From Nocardioides daeguensis (GTDB lineage Bacteria > Actinomycetota > Actinomycetes > Propionibacteriales > Nocardioidaceae), in NCBI RefSeq assembly GCF_019192965.1, contig NZ_JAHTKU010000015.1, positions 62,001 to 126,000 of the forward strand: 64,000 bases of DNA, read 5' to 3'. Shown here piece by piece: positions 25,110-32,327 of this stretch; position 1 is the stretch's first letter, and each line of letters starts with the position of its first letter. Under the pieces are notes generated by a model. The model was not told the origin of the DNA and searched no databases. It saw only the letters and a program-made list of their open reading frames with translations. The translations under genes were made by a program, and so were the position numbers.

Positions 25110-25664
25110 ATGAGCGAGTCCACCGCCCTCACCGACATCACCGGCGACTACACCCTCGACACCGCGCACAGCCGCCTCGGCTTCGTCGCCCGGCACGCCG
25201 TGGTCACCAAGGTGCGCGGCCAGTTCACCGACTGGAACGCCACCGCCCACATCGACACCGCCAACCCCGCGGCCTCGTCGGTCACCGTCTCCATCAACCC
25301 GGCCAGCGTGTCCACCGGCTCCGCGGACCGCGACGGCCACCTGGTCTCCCCCGACTTCTTCGACACCGCCGCGTTCCCGGAGTGGAAGTTCGTCTCCACC
25401 GACGTCTCGCGTGACGGCGACGAGTGGACCATCACCGGCGACCTGACCATCAAGGGCGTCACGAAGCCGGTCACCATCGAGTTCGAGGAGAACGGCTCCG
25501 CGAAGGACCCGTTCGGCAACGTCCGCGTCGGGTTCGAGGGCGATGTCACCATCAACCGCAAGGACTGGGGCCTGACCTGGAACGCCGCGCTCGAGACCGG
25601 CGGCGTGCTGGTGTCGGAGAAGATCAAGCTCGAGTTCGACATCTCGGCCATCAAGAACGCCTGA
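25110..25664 (+). CDS. YceI family isoprenoid/lipid-binding-like protein
   Basis: 184 residues covering one YceI lipocalin-like barrel: GDYTLDTAHSRLGFVARHAVVTKVRGQF (about 11-38), ASVSTGSADRDGHL, FPEWKFVST, GDLTIKGVTKPVTIEFE and DWGLTWNAALETGGVLVSEKIKLEFD. No signal peptide, so a cytoplasmic form. Homologues bind polyisoprenoids or amphipathic molecules and are often induced by stress or base. AGGAG precedes ATG 25110. The dyad at 25069-25082 suggests repression. A large hairpin follows the stop. Confidence 0.92.
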   Translation: MSESTALTDITGDYTLDTAHSRLGFVARHAVVTKVRGQFTDWNATAHIDTANPAASSVTVSINPASVSTGSADRDGHLVSPDFFDTAAFPEWKFVSTDVSRDGDEWTITGDLTIKGVTKPVTIEFEENGSAKDPFGNVRVGFEGDVTINRKDWGLTWNAALETGGVLVSEKIKLEFDISAIKNA

Positions 25665-25685
25665 TCGTTCCCGCATAAATCGCGC

Positions 25686-25728
25686 GCGGACACCCGGGTG
25701 AGTCGTCCAGACTCACCCGGGTGTCCGC
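25686..25728 (+). terminator. Large hairpin after yceI that overlaps the next start codon
   Basis: Perfect 19-base arms (GCGGACACCCGGGTGAGTC and its complement) with loop GTCCA. No T-run follows. The GTG start of the acetyltransferase (25721) is inside the 3' arm, so the structure could end yceI transcription or hide the next start. Confidence 0.6.
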
Positions 25729-26626
25729 CATTTCGCTGCCCTCGGGGCTGACCTCCCGCCCGCTCGCCCTCGCCGACGCGGCGGCCGTCTTCGCGGTCGT
25801 CGCCGAGCAGGAGCGGCACGACACCGGCACCGTCGAGGTCGAGGAGGCGGACCTGCTCGCCGACTGGGGCCGGCCGTCGTACGACCTGGGGGCGAGCTCG
25901 GTCGCGGTCCTCGACGGCGAGCGGATCGTGGCCTACGCCGAGCATCTCGGCGAGGAGAGGTACGACGCGGCCGTGGCGCCGTCGTACCGGGGGCGGGGGA
26001 TCGGGACCTGGCTGGCCGGCTGGATCCAGCAGCTGGCCCGCAGCCGGGGCGTCACGATCGTCGGGATGCCGGTGCCCGAGGGATCGGACGGCGACCGGCT
26101 GCTGACCGCGCTCGGCTACGAGGTGCGCTGGACCAGCTGGGTGCTCCGGCTGCCCGAGGGCGCCCGGATCGCCGAGCGACCGCTGCCCGAGGGCTACCGG
26201 CTGCGCGTGGCGACGCCGGCCGACCACGAGCAGGTCTGGACCGTCACCGAGGACGCCTTCCTCGAGTGGTCCGTCCGCGAGCGGGCCAGCCTCGAGGACT
26301 TCGGCGCCCAGGTGTGGGGGCGTCCCGGCTCCGAGCCCTGGCACCTCCCGGTCGTCACCGGCCCCGACGGCGCCGTCGTGGCCGTCGCGCACGCCTGGAA
26401 CGCCGGCACCGACACCTACGTCTCCAAGCTGGCCGTGGCCCGCGCGCACCGCGGCCGCGGTCTGGCCCAGGCGCTGCTGGTCGCCGCGTTCGCGGCGGGG
26501 CGCGAGCACGGCGCGACCTCCTCGTCGCTGTCCACCGACTCGCGCACCGGCGCCCTCGGCCTCTACGAGCTGGTCGGGATGCGGACCGCTGCCACCTGGG
26601 TGCACCGGGCGATCCGGCTGGCCTGA
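25721..26626 (+). CDS. GNAT acetyltransferase with two GNAT domains
   Basis: 301 residues. The N-terminal half (about 10-145) and C-terminal half (about 155-300) each show a GNAT acetyl-CoA loop: APSYRGRGIGTWL (about 86-98) and ARAHRGRGLAQALL (about 238-251). Tandem GNAT proteins of this size include mycothiol synthase-like enzymes, but key residues cannot be assigned here. The GTG start lies in the 3' arm of the hairpin after yceI, and no other plausible start is near. Substrate unknown; a small-molecule amine is likely. Confidence 0.82.
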   Translation: MSAISLPSGLTSRPLALADAAAVFAVVAEQERHDTGTVEVEEADLLADWGRPSYDLGASSVAVLDGERIVAYAEHLGEERYDAAVAPSYRGRGIGTWLAGWIQQLARSRGVTIVGMPVPEGSDGDRLLTALGYEVRWTSWVLRLPEGARIAERPLPEGYRLRVATPADHEQVWTVTEDAFLEWSVRERASLEDFGAQVWGRPGSEPWHLPVVTGPDGAVVAVAHAWNAGTDTYVSKLAVARAHRGRGLAQALLVAAFAAGREHGATSSSLSTDSRTGALGLYELVGMRTAATWVHRAIRLA

Positions 26627-26638
26627 GGTCTGCGCCGG

Positions 26639-28216
26639 CTACGAGTACTGCGGCCGGGGCTGATCGGACATCACCTCGCGCGCGAGCAGGGCGACGTGGA
26701 GGGCGAGCACGTTCTCCGGGTCGGCCAGGTCGATGTCGACGACCTGGCCGATGCGCTGCAGCCGGGCGTACAGCGCCGGGCGCGAGATGTGGCACAGCTC
26801 GGCGGTGCGGACCTTGTTGCCGCCCGTGCGGCAGTACGCCGCCAGCGTGGCCGTGAGCTGCTCACCGGTCCGGGCGTCGTGGGCCAGGAGCGTGCCGAGC
26901 TCGCGCTCGACGTACTGCTGGACGCGGGGGTCGCTGCGGAGCAGGTGGAGCAGTCCGCGCAGGCGCAGGTCGTAGAGGCGGACCGCGCGGGGTGGGGTGG
27001 TGGGGGCGGCCGAGTCGGCGACGACGAGGGCCTCGCGGACGCTGCCGCCGGCCCCGGCGACGTCGTCGACGGGCGAGCCGACGCCGACGACCAGGCGGGC
27101 CCCGGTCCGGGCCAGGCGCTCCACGAGCCGGTCGGTCACCGCATCGGCGCTGCCCGGCGCGTGCGCGACCAGCGCGACCACCCGCTCGTCGTCGACGAGC
27201 CCGACCAGCCCGCTGGTCCGGCGCACGCGCAGCTCGTCGAGGAGGTCGGCGGCCACCCCTCGCAGCTCGTCGGCGTTGCCCGGCCCCGGCAGCCGGACGA
27301 CCAGCCCGGTGACGTGCCGACCCTTCCACCGCAGCCCGAGCGAGGTCAGCCGGGAGGCGAGGTGGGGGACGTCGACGCCGGCAGCGAGCTCGGTGAGCAG
27401 GGTCCGGTGCGCCTGCAGCTCCAGGTTCTGGGCGTCGCGGTCGATCAGGCGGCCCATCGCCAACGCGGTCGCGCCGCGCTCGAGCAGCATCCGCTGCCGG
27501 GGCGTGGTCGCGGTGTCGCTGCCGTCGGCCAGCAGCACGAGGCGGCCGAACCGGCCGGGCTCCGGGCCGACGTCGACGGCGGTGTCGGTGCCGAGCATCC
27601 GGGCGCTGCGTGAGCGCCGCTCCCAGTCGCCGATCACGGCGTCGTGGTCCCGACCGGCGGCGTTGTAGGCGATGACGTGGTGCACCAGGTTCTCGAAGAC
27701 CACCGGCCGGTCGGCCATCTCGGCCACCAGGTCGACGACCTGCTGCGGCCGGGCCCGGCCGAGGGTCAACCGGGTGAAGGCGCGGTGCGCCTCCTCCGAG
27801 GCCTGCAGCTCGGTCATCTGCGCGTTGACCACGATCTGGTGGACCGCCTGGGTGACGGCGACGAACGACGTCTCCCGGCGGAAGGCGATCAGCGGCAGGT
27901 CGTGCTCCTCGGCGGCCTCCACGAGGGCGTCCGGCAGCCGGTCGGTGAACCTGCGACCGAGCTCGATGGCCAGGCCCGCGAGGCCCACCTCGGCGAGCCC
28001 GGCGACGTACTGGCGCAGCCCGCGATCGGTCGAGGGCAGCAGGATGCCGGTGTTGAGCAGCAGCTCGTCGCCCTGCAGCAGGGGGGCGATGTCGGCCAGC
28101 TCCGCGACGTGCACCCAGCGGATCGCCCGGTGCAGCCGACCCGCCCCGGCGAGCACGGCCGGGTCGCCGCGCTGGACCTCCGGGAGGGCCAGCACCTCGG
28201 CGAGCGTGGGCAGCAT
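26639..28216 (-). CDS. PucR family transcriptional regulator
   Basis: 525 residues. An N-terminal PucR ligand domain (MLPTLAEVLALPEVQRG onward to about 130, with GDELLLNTG), a middle GGDEF-like/CdaR domain, and the C-terminal PucR HTH (GGNKVRTAELCHISRPALYARLQRI, about 475-499). The family controls purine/pyrimidine, allantoin and amine catabolism. Divergent from the semialdehyde dehydrogenase-aminotransferase operon across 89 bases, so it probably activates that operon in response to the amine or amino acid substrate. Start ATG 28216. Confidence 0.9.
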   Translation of the reverse strand: MLPTLAEVLALPEVQRGDPAVLAGAGRLHRAIRWVHVAELADIAPLLQGDELLLNTGILLPSTDRGLRQYVAGLAEVGLAGLAIELGRRFTDRLPDALVEAAEEHDLPLIAFRRETSFVAVTQAVHQIVVNAQMTELQASEEAHRAFTRLTLGRARPQQVVDLVAEMADRPVVFENLVHHVIAYNAAGRDHDAVIGDWERRSRSARMLGTDTAVDVGPEPGRFGRLVLLADGSDTATTPRQRMLLERGATALAMGRLIDRDAQNLELQAHRTLLTELAAGVDVPHLASRLTSLGLRWKGRHVTGLVVRLPGPGNADELRGVAADLLDELRVRRTSGLVGLVDDERVVALVAHAPGSADAVTDRLVERLARTGARLVVGVGSPVDDVAGAGGSVREALVVADSAAPTTPPRAVRLYDLRLRGLLHLLRSDPRVQQYVERELGTLLAHDARTGEQLTATLAAYCRTGGNKVRTAELCHISRPALYARLQRIGQVVDIDLADPENVLALHVALLAREVMSDQPRPQYS

Positions 28217-28305
28217 CGGCTTCCTTCCACTCTGTAACGTCGACGGGACATCTCGCGACACGTTGATGCTACTCGGGGGGCGTCGTCGCACCTACGTTCG
28301 ACATC

Positions 28306-29793
28306 ATGAGCACGATCAGCCACTGGATCGACGGCGCCGCGGTGACCGTCCCCGACGCCCGCACCCAGCCCGTCTTCAACCCCGCCACCGGCGAGGTCAC
28401 CGGACAGCTCCAGCTGGCCGACACCGCCCTGGTCGACCGCGCCGTCGCCTCGGCGAGCGCCGCCGCGGCCGAGTGGCGCCGCTCGAGCCTCGCCCGGCGT
28501 ACGCAGGTCCTGTTCGCCTTCCGCGAGCTGGTCCGCACCCACGCCGACGAGCTCGCCGCCGCGATCACCGCCGAGCACGGCAAGGTCCTCGACGACGCCG
28601 CCGGCGAGGTCGCCCGCGGCCTCGACAACGTCGACTACGCCGTCGGCATCGCCGAGCACCTCAAGGGCAGCTACTCCGCCGAGGTCAGCACCGGCATCGA
28701 CGTGCGCACCGTCCGCGAGGCGCTCGGCGTGGTCGTCGGCATCACGCCCTTCAACTTCCCGGTCATGGTGCCGCTGTGGATGTGCACCACCGCGATCGCC
28801 GCCGGCAACGCCTTCGTCCTCAAGCCCAGCGAGCGCGACCCCTCGGCGTCCCTGCTGCTCGCCGACCTGTGGCAGCAGGCCGGCCTGCCCGACGGCGTCT
28901 TCACCGTCGTCCAGGGCGACCCGACCGCCGTCCAGGCCCTCATCGACCACCCGGACGTCGCGGCCGTCAGCTTCGTCGGCTCCACCCCGGTCGCGAAGTC
29001 CGTCTACGAGTCGGGCACCCGCGCCGGCAAGCGGGTCCAGGCCCTCGGCGGCGCCAAGAACCACATGGTCGTCCTGCCCGACGCCGACCTCGGCATGGCG
29101 GCGGACGCGGCCGTCTCGGCGGCGTACGGCTCGGCCGGCGAGCGCTGCATGGCCGTCTCCGTGCTGGTCGCGGTCGGCGACGTGGCCGACCAGCTGATCA
29201 AGGAGATCACCGTTCGTGCCAACGACATCGTCATCGGCGACGGCACCGTGGCCGGCACCGGCATGGGCCCGCTGATCACCGAGGCGCACCGCGACCGGGT
29301 CGCCGGGTACGTCGACGCCGGCGCCGCGGCCGGCGCGACCGTCGTCCTCGACGGCCGCCGGTCCGAGCTCCCCGCGTCCGGCTTCTTCCTCGGCCCCTCC
29401 CTCATCGACCACGTCTCGGAGGAGATGTCGGTCTACCGCGACGAGATCTTCGGCCCGGTGCTGTCGGTCGTCCGGGTCGACACCTTCGACGAGGCGATCG
29501 CGCTGGTCAACCGCAACGAGTACGCCAACGGCGTCGCCCTGTTCACCCGCGACGGTGGCGCCGCCCGGCAGTTCGAGCGTGACATCGAGGTCGGGATGGT
29601 CGGCGTCAACGTGCCGATCCCGGTCCCCGTCGCGCACCACTCCTTCGGTGGCTGGAAGAACTCGCTGTTCGGCTCGCACCACATGTACGGCCCCGAGGGC
29701 CTGGCGTTCTTCACCCGCGCGAAGGTCGTCACCTCGCGCTGGCCCGACCCGGCGACCTCGACGGTCGACCTCGGCTTCCCCCGGAACCGGTGA
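28306..29793 (+). CDS. mmsA: CoA-acylating methylmalonate/malonate-semialdehyde dehydrogenase
   Basis: 495 residues. Converts methylmalonate semialdehyde to propionyl-CoA, or malonate semialdehyde to acetyl-CoA, with NAD and CoA. Diagnostic for MmsA: the catalytic Cys in GSAGERCMAVS, the NAD-binding FVGSTPVAKSVYE, ITPFNFPVMVPLWM, and GGAKNHMVVLPDAD, which has N-H in place of the Glu of ordinary ALDHs. Translationally coupled to the next gene through GTGA at 29790-29793. With the class III aminotransferase it fits beta-alanine (or beta-aminoisobutyrate) breakdown. Valine degradation is the alternative; no valine-pathway genes are adjacent. Confidence 0.92.
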   Translation: MSTISHWIDGAAVTVPDARTQPVFNPATGEVTGQLQLADTALVDRAVASASAAAAEWRRSSLARRTQVLFAFRELVRTHADELAAAITAEHGKVLDDAAGEVARGLDNVDYAVGIAEHLKGSYSAEVSTGIDVRTVREALGVVVGITPFNFPVMVPLWMCTTAIAAGNAFVLKPSERDPSASLLLADLWQQAGLPDGVFTVVQGDPTAVQALIDHPDVAAVSFVGSTPVAKSVYESGTRAGKRVQALGGAKNHMVVLPDADLGMAADAAVSAAYGSAGERCMAVSVLVAVGDVADQLIKEITVRANDIVIGDGTVAGTGMGPLITEAHRDRVAGYVDAGAAAGATVVLDGRRSELPASGFFLGPSLIDHVSEEMSVYRDEIFGPVLSVVRVDTFDEAIALVNRNEYANGVALFTRDGGAARQFERDIEVGMVGVNVPIPVPVAHHSFGGWKNSLFGSHHMYGPEGLAFFTRAKVVTSRWPDPATSTVDLGFPRNR

Positions 29794-31196
29794 GCGCGAT
29801 GACCCTCCTCGACCCCGCCACCAGCTCCTCGGCCAGCTCCTCGGCCAACTCGCCGGCCGACTCGCTCGCCGCCACCGTCGTCGCCGACGACCGCGCGCAC
29901 GTCTTCCACTCGTGGTCGGCCCAGGACAAGATCAGCCCGCTGCCGGTCGCCGGCGGCGAGGGGTCCCGGTTCTGGGACTACGAGGGCAAGAAGTACCTCG
30001 ACTTCTCCTCGCAGCTGGTCAACCTCAACCTCGGCTACCAGCACCCGGCGCTGGTCGCCGCGATCCAGGAGCAGGCCGCCCGCCTGTGCATGGTGCAACC
30101 GGCCTTCGCCAACGACGTACGCGGCGAGGCAGCCCGCCTGATCGCCGAGCGCTCGCCCGGCGACCTGAACCACGTCTTCTTCACCAACGGCGGCGCCGAG
30201 GCCAACGAGAACGCGATCCGGATGGCGCGGCTGCACACCGGCAGGCACAAGGTGCTGTCGACCTACCGCAGCTACCACGGCGCCACCGCCGGCGCGATCG
30301 CGCTGACCGGCGACCCGCGCCGCTGGCCCTCGGAGCCGTCGATCCCCGGCTCGGTGCACTTCTGGGGGCCCTACGCCTACCGCTCGGCCTTCCACTCGAC
30401 GTCCGAGGCGGAGGAGGGCGCCCGCGCCCTGCAGCACCTCGCCGACACGATCATGGTCGAGGGCCCCGCGACGATCGCCGCGATCATCCTCGAGACCGTG
30501 GTCGGGACGAACGGCATCCTGGTGCCGCCGCCGGGCTACCTGGCCGGCGTACGGGAGCTGTGCGACCGGCACGGCATCGTGCTGATCGCCGACGAGGTGA
30601 TGGCCGGCTTCGGCCGCTGCGGCGAGTGGTTCGCGATCGACCACTGGGGCGTCGTACCGGACCTGATCACCTTCGCGAAGGGCGTGAACTCCGGGTACGT
30701 GCCGCTCGGCGGCGTCGTGATCTCGGAGCCGATCTTCGACACCTTCCGAGAGCGCGCCTACCCCGGCGGCCTCACCTACTCCGGCCACCCGCTGGCCTGC
30801 GCGGCCGCGGTCGCGTCGATCAAGGTGATGTCGGACGGCGTCTTGGACCACGTGCGGACGATGGGCGCCGACGTGATCGGGCCGCGGCTCGCCGAGCTCG
30901 CCGCGAAGCACCCGTCGGTGGGCGAGGTCCGCGGCCTGGGGATGTTCTGGGCCATCGAGCTGGTCCGCGACCGCACGACCCGCGAGCCGCTGGTGCCGTT
31001 CAACGCCGCCGGTCCGGACGCCGAGCCGATGGCCCGGTTCACCGCCGCCTGCAAGGAGCGGGGGCTGTGGCCGTTCGTGCACTTCAACCGCACCCACGTG
31101 GCGCCGCCGTGCACCACCACGCGGGAGGAGCTGCTCGTGGGGCTCGCGATCCTCGACGAGGCGCTCGACGTGGCGGACGAGTACTACGTGGGCTGA
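29790..31196 (+). CDS. Class III aminotransferase (beta-alanine/omega-amino acid type)
   Basis: 468 residues, PLP enzyme. Seen: FFTNGGAEANENAIRMAR, YRSYHGATAGAIALTG, LIADEVMAGFGRCGEWF (the Asp that contacts the PLP ring nitrogen) and ITFAKGVNSGYVPLGGVV with the Schiff-base Lys. It likely moves the amino group of beta-alanine or a related omega-amino acid to pyruvate, supplying the semialdehyde for MmsA. Taurine-pyruvate type activity is possible. Start GTG 29790 overlaps mmsA; ATG 29799 is an alternative. The first 30 residues are Ser/Ala-rich (repeated AGCTCCTCGGCC) and probably disordered. Confidence 0.88.
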   Translation: MSAMTLLDPATSSSASSSANSPADSLAATVVADDRAHVFHSWSAQDKISPLPVAGGEGSRFWDYEGKKYLDFSSQLVNLNLGYQHPALVAAIQEQAARLCMVQPAFANDVRGEAARLIAERSPGDLNHVFFTNGGAEANENAIRMARLHTGRHKVLSTYRSYHGATAGAIALTGDPRRWPSEPSIPGSVHFWGPYAYRSAFHSTSEAEEGARALQHLADTIMVEGPATIAAIILETVVGTNGILVPPPGYLAGVRELCDRHGIVLIADEVMAGFGRCGEWFAIDHWGVVPDLITFAKGVNSGYVPLGGVVISEPIFDTFRERAYPGGLTYSGHPLACAAAVASIKVMSDGVLDHVRTMGADVIGPRLAELAAKHPSVGEVRGLGMFWAIELVRDRTTREPLVPFNAAGPDAEPMARFTAACKERGLWPFVHFNRTHVAPPCTTTREELLVGLAILDEALDVADEYYVG

Positions 31197-31210
31197 CGCC
31201 GCCCGCACGC

Positions 31211-31250
31211 ACGAGACCCGCTGGAGCCGATCGGCTCCAGCGGGTCTCGT
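31211..31250. terminator. 40-base perfect palindrome, bidirectional terminator
   Basis: Self-complementary over 40 bases (half-arm ACGAGACCCGCTGGAGCCGA). It lies between the convergent ends of the aminotransferase and padR genes. Confidence 0.75.
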
Positions 31251-31260
31251 CGTTGTGGAC

Positions 31261-32100
31261 TCAGGCGTCGGCCGGGTCGGCCGGGTCACTCGGGTCGGTC
31301 GGGTCGGCCGGGTCCTCGGGGTCGGCGTCCCGGGTCGGGCCGTCGGCGAGGATGCCGTAGAGGCTGCGTCGGGCCTCGACCAGGACGTCGACCGCGGCCC
31401 GGCGCTGGGCGTCGGAGCCGGCGGTGACGATCTGCCAGATCGCACTCATGACCTGGCCGATCTCGGCCTTGAGGTCGGCGTGGCCCTGGTCGGCGGGACC
31501 GGCCTGCGCCTTCTCCCGCGTGCGGTCGAAGGGCACCCAGACGGCGGCGAGCTCGGCGGCGTGCTCCTCGCACCAGACCGCGCCCCTGGCGGTCAGCCGC
31601 ATGGCGCGGCGCCCACGCGCCTCGTCGATCTCGACGAGCTCCTCGTCCTGGAGCTGCTGGACGGTCGGGTAGACCGAGCCGGGGCTCGGCTTCCAGACCC
31701 CGCCACTGCGGTCGGTGATCGCCTGGATGACCTGGTAGCCGTTGGGCGACTCCTCGCGCTGGTTGGCGTCGCGGAGCACGTCGAGGATGGCCGAGCGGAC
31801 GTCGCCGCGGCGCACCCGCGGGCCACGGCTCGGCTCGGGGCGGCCCATGCCGAACAGGCCGGCGAGCCACGGCGGCGGCATGCCCGGTCCACCGGGACCA
31901 CCGGGACCGCCCGGGCCGAAGCCCGGACCACCGTGGCGGCCGCGGCCGCGGCCGGGCTCCCCCCACTGGTCCCAGCCCGCCCAGCCACCCCAGCCACCCC
32001 AGGGGCCGGGGCCCCCGCCGCGGTTGCGGCGCTGGAACCCAAGGGGCTCGGGGCGACCCCAGGGGTCGCGGTCGTCGTACGCGTTCTCGTGGTGTCCCAT
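31261..32100 (-). CDS. PadR family regulator with Gly/Pro-rich N-terminus
   Basis: 279 residues. An unusual low-complexity N-terminal region (about 20-95: GPGPWGGWGGWAGWDQWG and several GPGGPGG runs) precedes the PadR winged helix (about 108-185: DVRSAILDVLRDANQREESPNGYQVIQAI, WKPSPGSVYPTVQQLQDEELVE). A C-terminal helical dimer domain follows. The tail is repetitive Asp/Pro (DPADPTDPSD). ATG 32100 has AAGGAGGT nine bases upstream. It is probably autoregulated: TATCGCGATA-type palindromes lie just upstream. Regulated genes other than itself are not evident. Confidence 0.87.
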   Translation of the reverse strand: MGHHENAYDDRDPWGRPEPLGFQRRNRGGGPGPWGGWGGWAGWDQWGEPGRGRGRHGGPGFGPGGPGGPGGPGMPPPWLAGLFGMGRPEPSRGPRVRRGDVRSAILDVLRDANQREESPNGYQVIQAITDRSGGVWKPSPGSVYPTVQQLQDEELVEIDEARGRRAMRLTARGAVWCEEHAAELAAVWVPFDRTREKAQAGPADQGHADLKAEIGQVMSAIWQIVTAGSDAQRRAAVDVLVEARRSLYGILADGPTRDADPEDPADPTDPSDPADPADA

Positions 32101-32151
32101 GACGGGACCTCCTTCAGTTGCGGGGGCCTCGTGAGCCCCATCGGGTCTCGG

Positions 32152-32194
32152 GGATATCGCGGGAACAGTTCGTGTTCGTATCGCGATATATCGC
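32152..32194. promoter_or_regulatory. PadR operator region
   Basis: GATATCGCGGG (from 32153), then TATCGCGATA (32179-32188, perfect palindrome) overlapping GCGATATATCGC (32183-32194, perfect palindrome). AT-rich dyads of the ATATCGCGATAT type are typical for PadR autoregulation. Confidence 0.6.
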
Positions 32195-32234
32195 AACCGT
32201 ACGTCGGCTCGACCCGCCACGCAAGGGGCGAGCT

Positions 32235-32321
32235 CGCTTGTAACTAAGTGTTACAGCACGAATTTGGGGCTAGTGAGGCTCATGTGGTGGAAAACCGTGC
32301 TGTAACACTTAGTTACAAGCG
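32235..32321. repeat. 87-base element with perfect 26-base terminal inverted repeats
   Basis: Left arm 32235-32260 (begins CGCTTGTAACTAAGTGTTAC), right arm 32296-32321, perfect complements, with a 35-base centre that is AT-richer than the surroundings. Each arm itself contains the dyad TGTAAC-TAAGT-GTTACA. No target-site duplication is evident. It sits just after the M3 peptidase stop and upstream of padR. Could be a terminator, a paired operator or a small non-autonomous element. Confidence 0.75.
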
Positions 32322-32327
32322 GACGGG

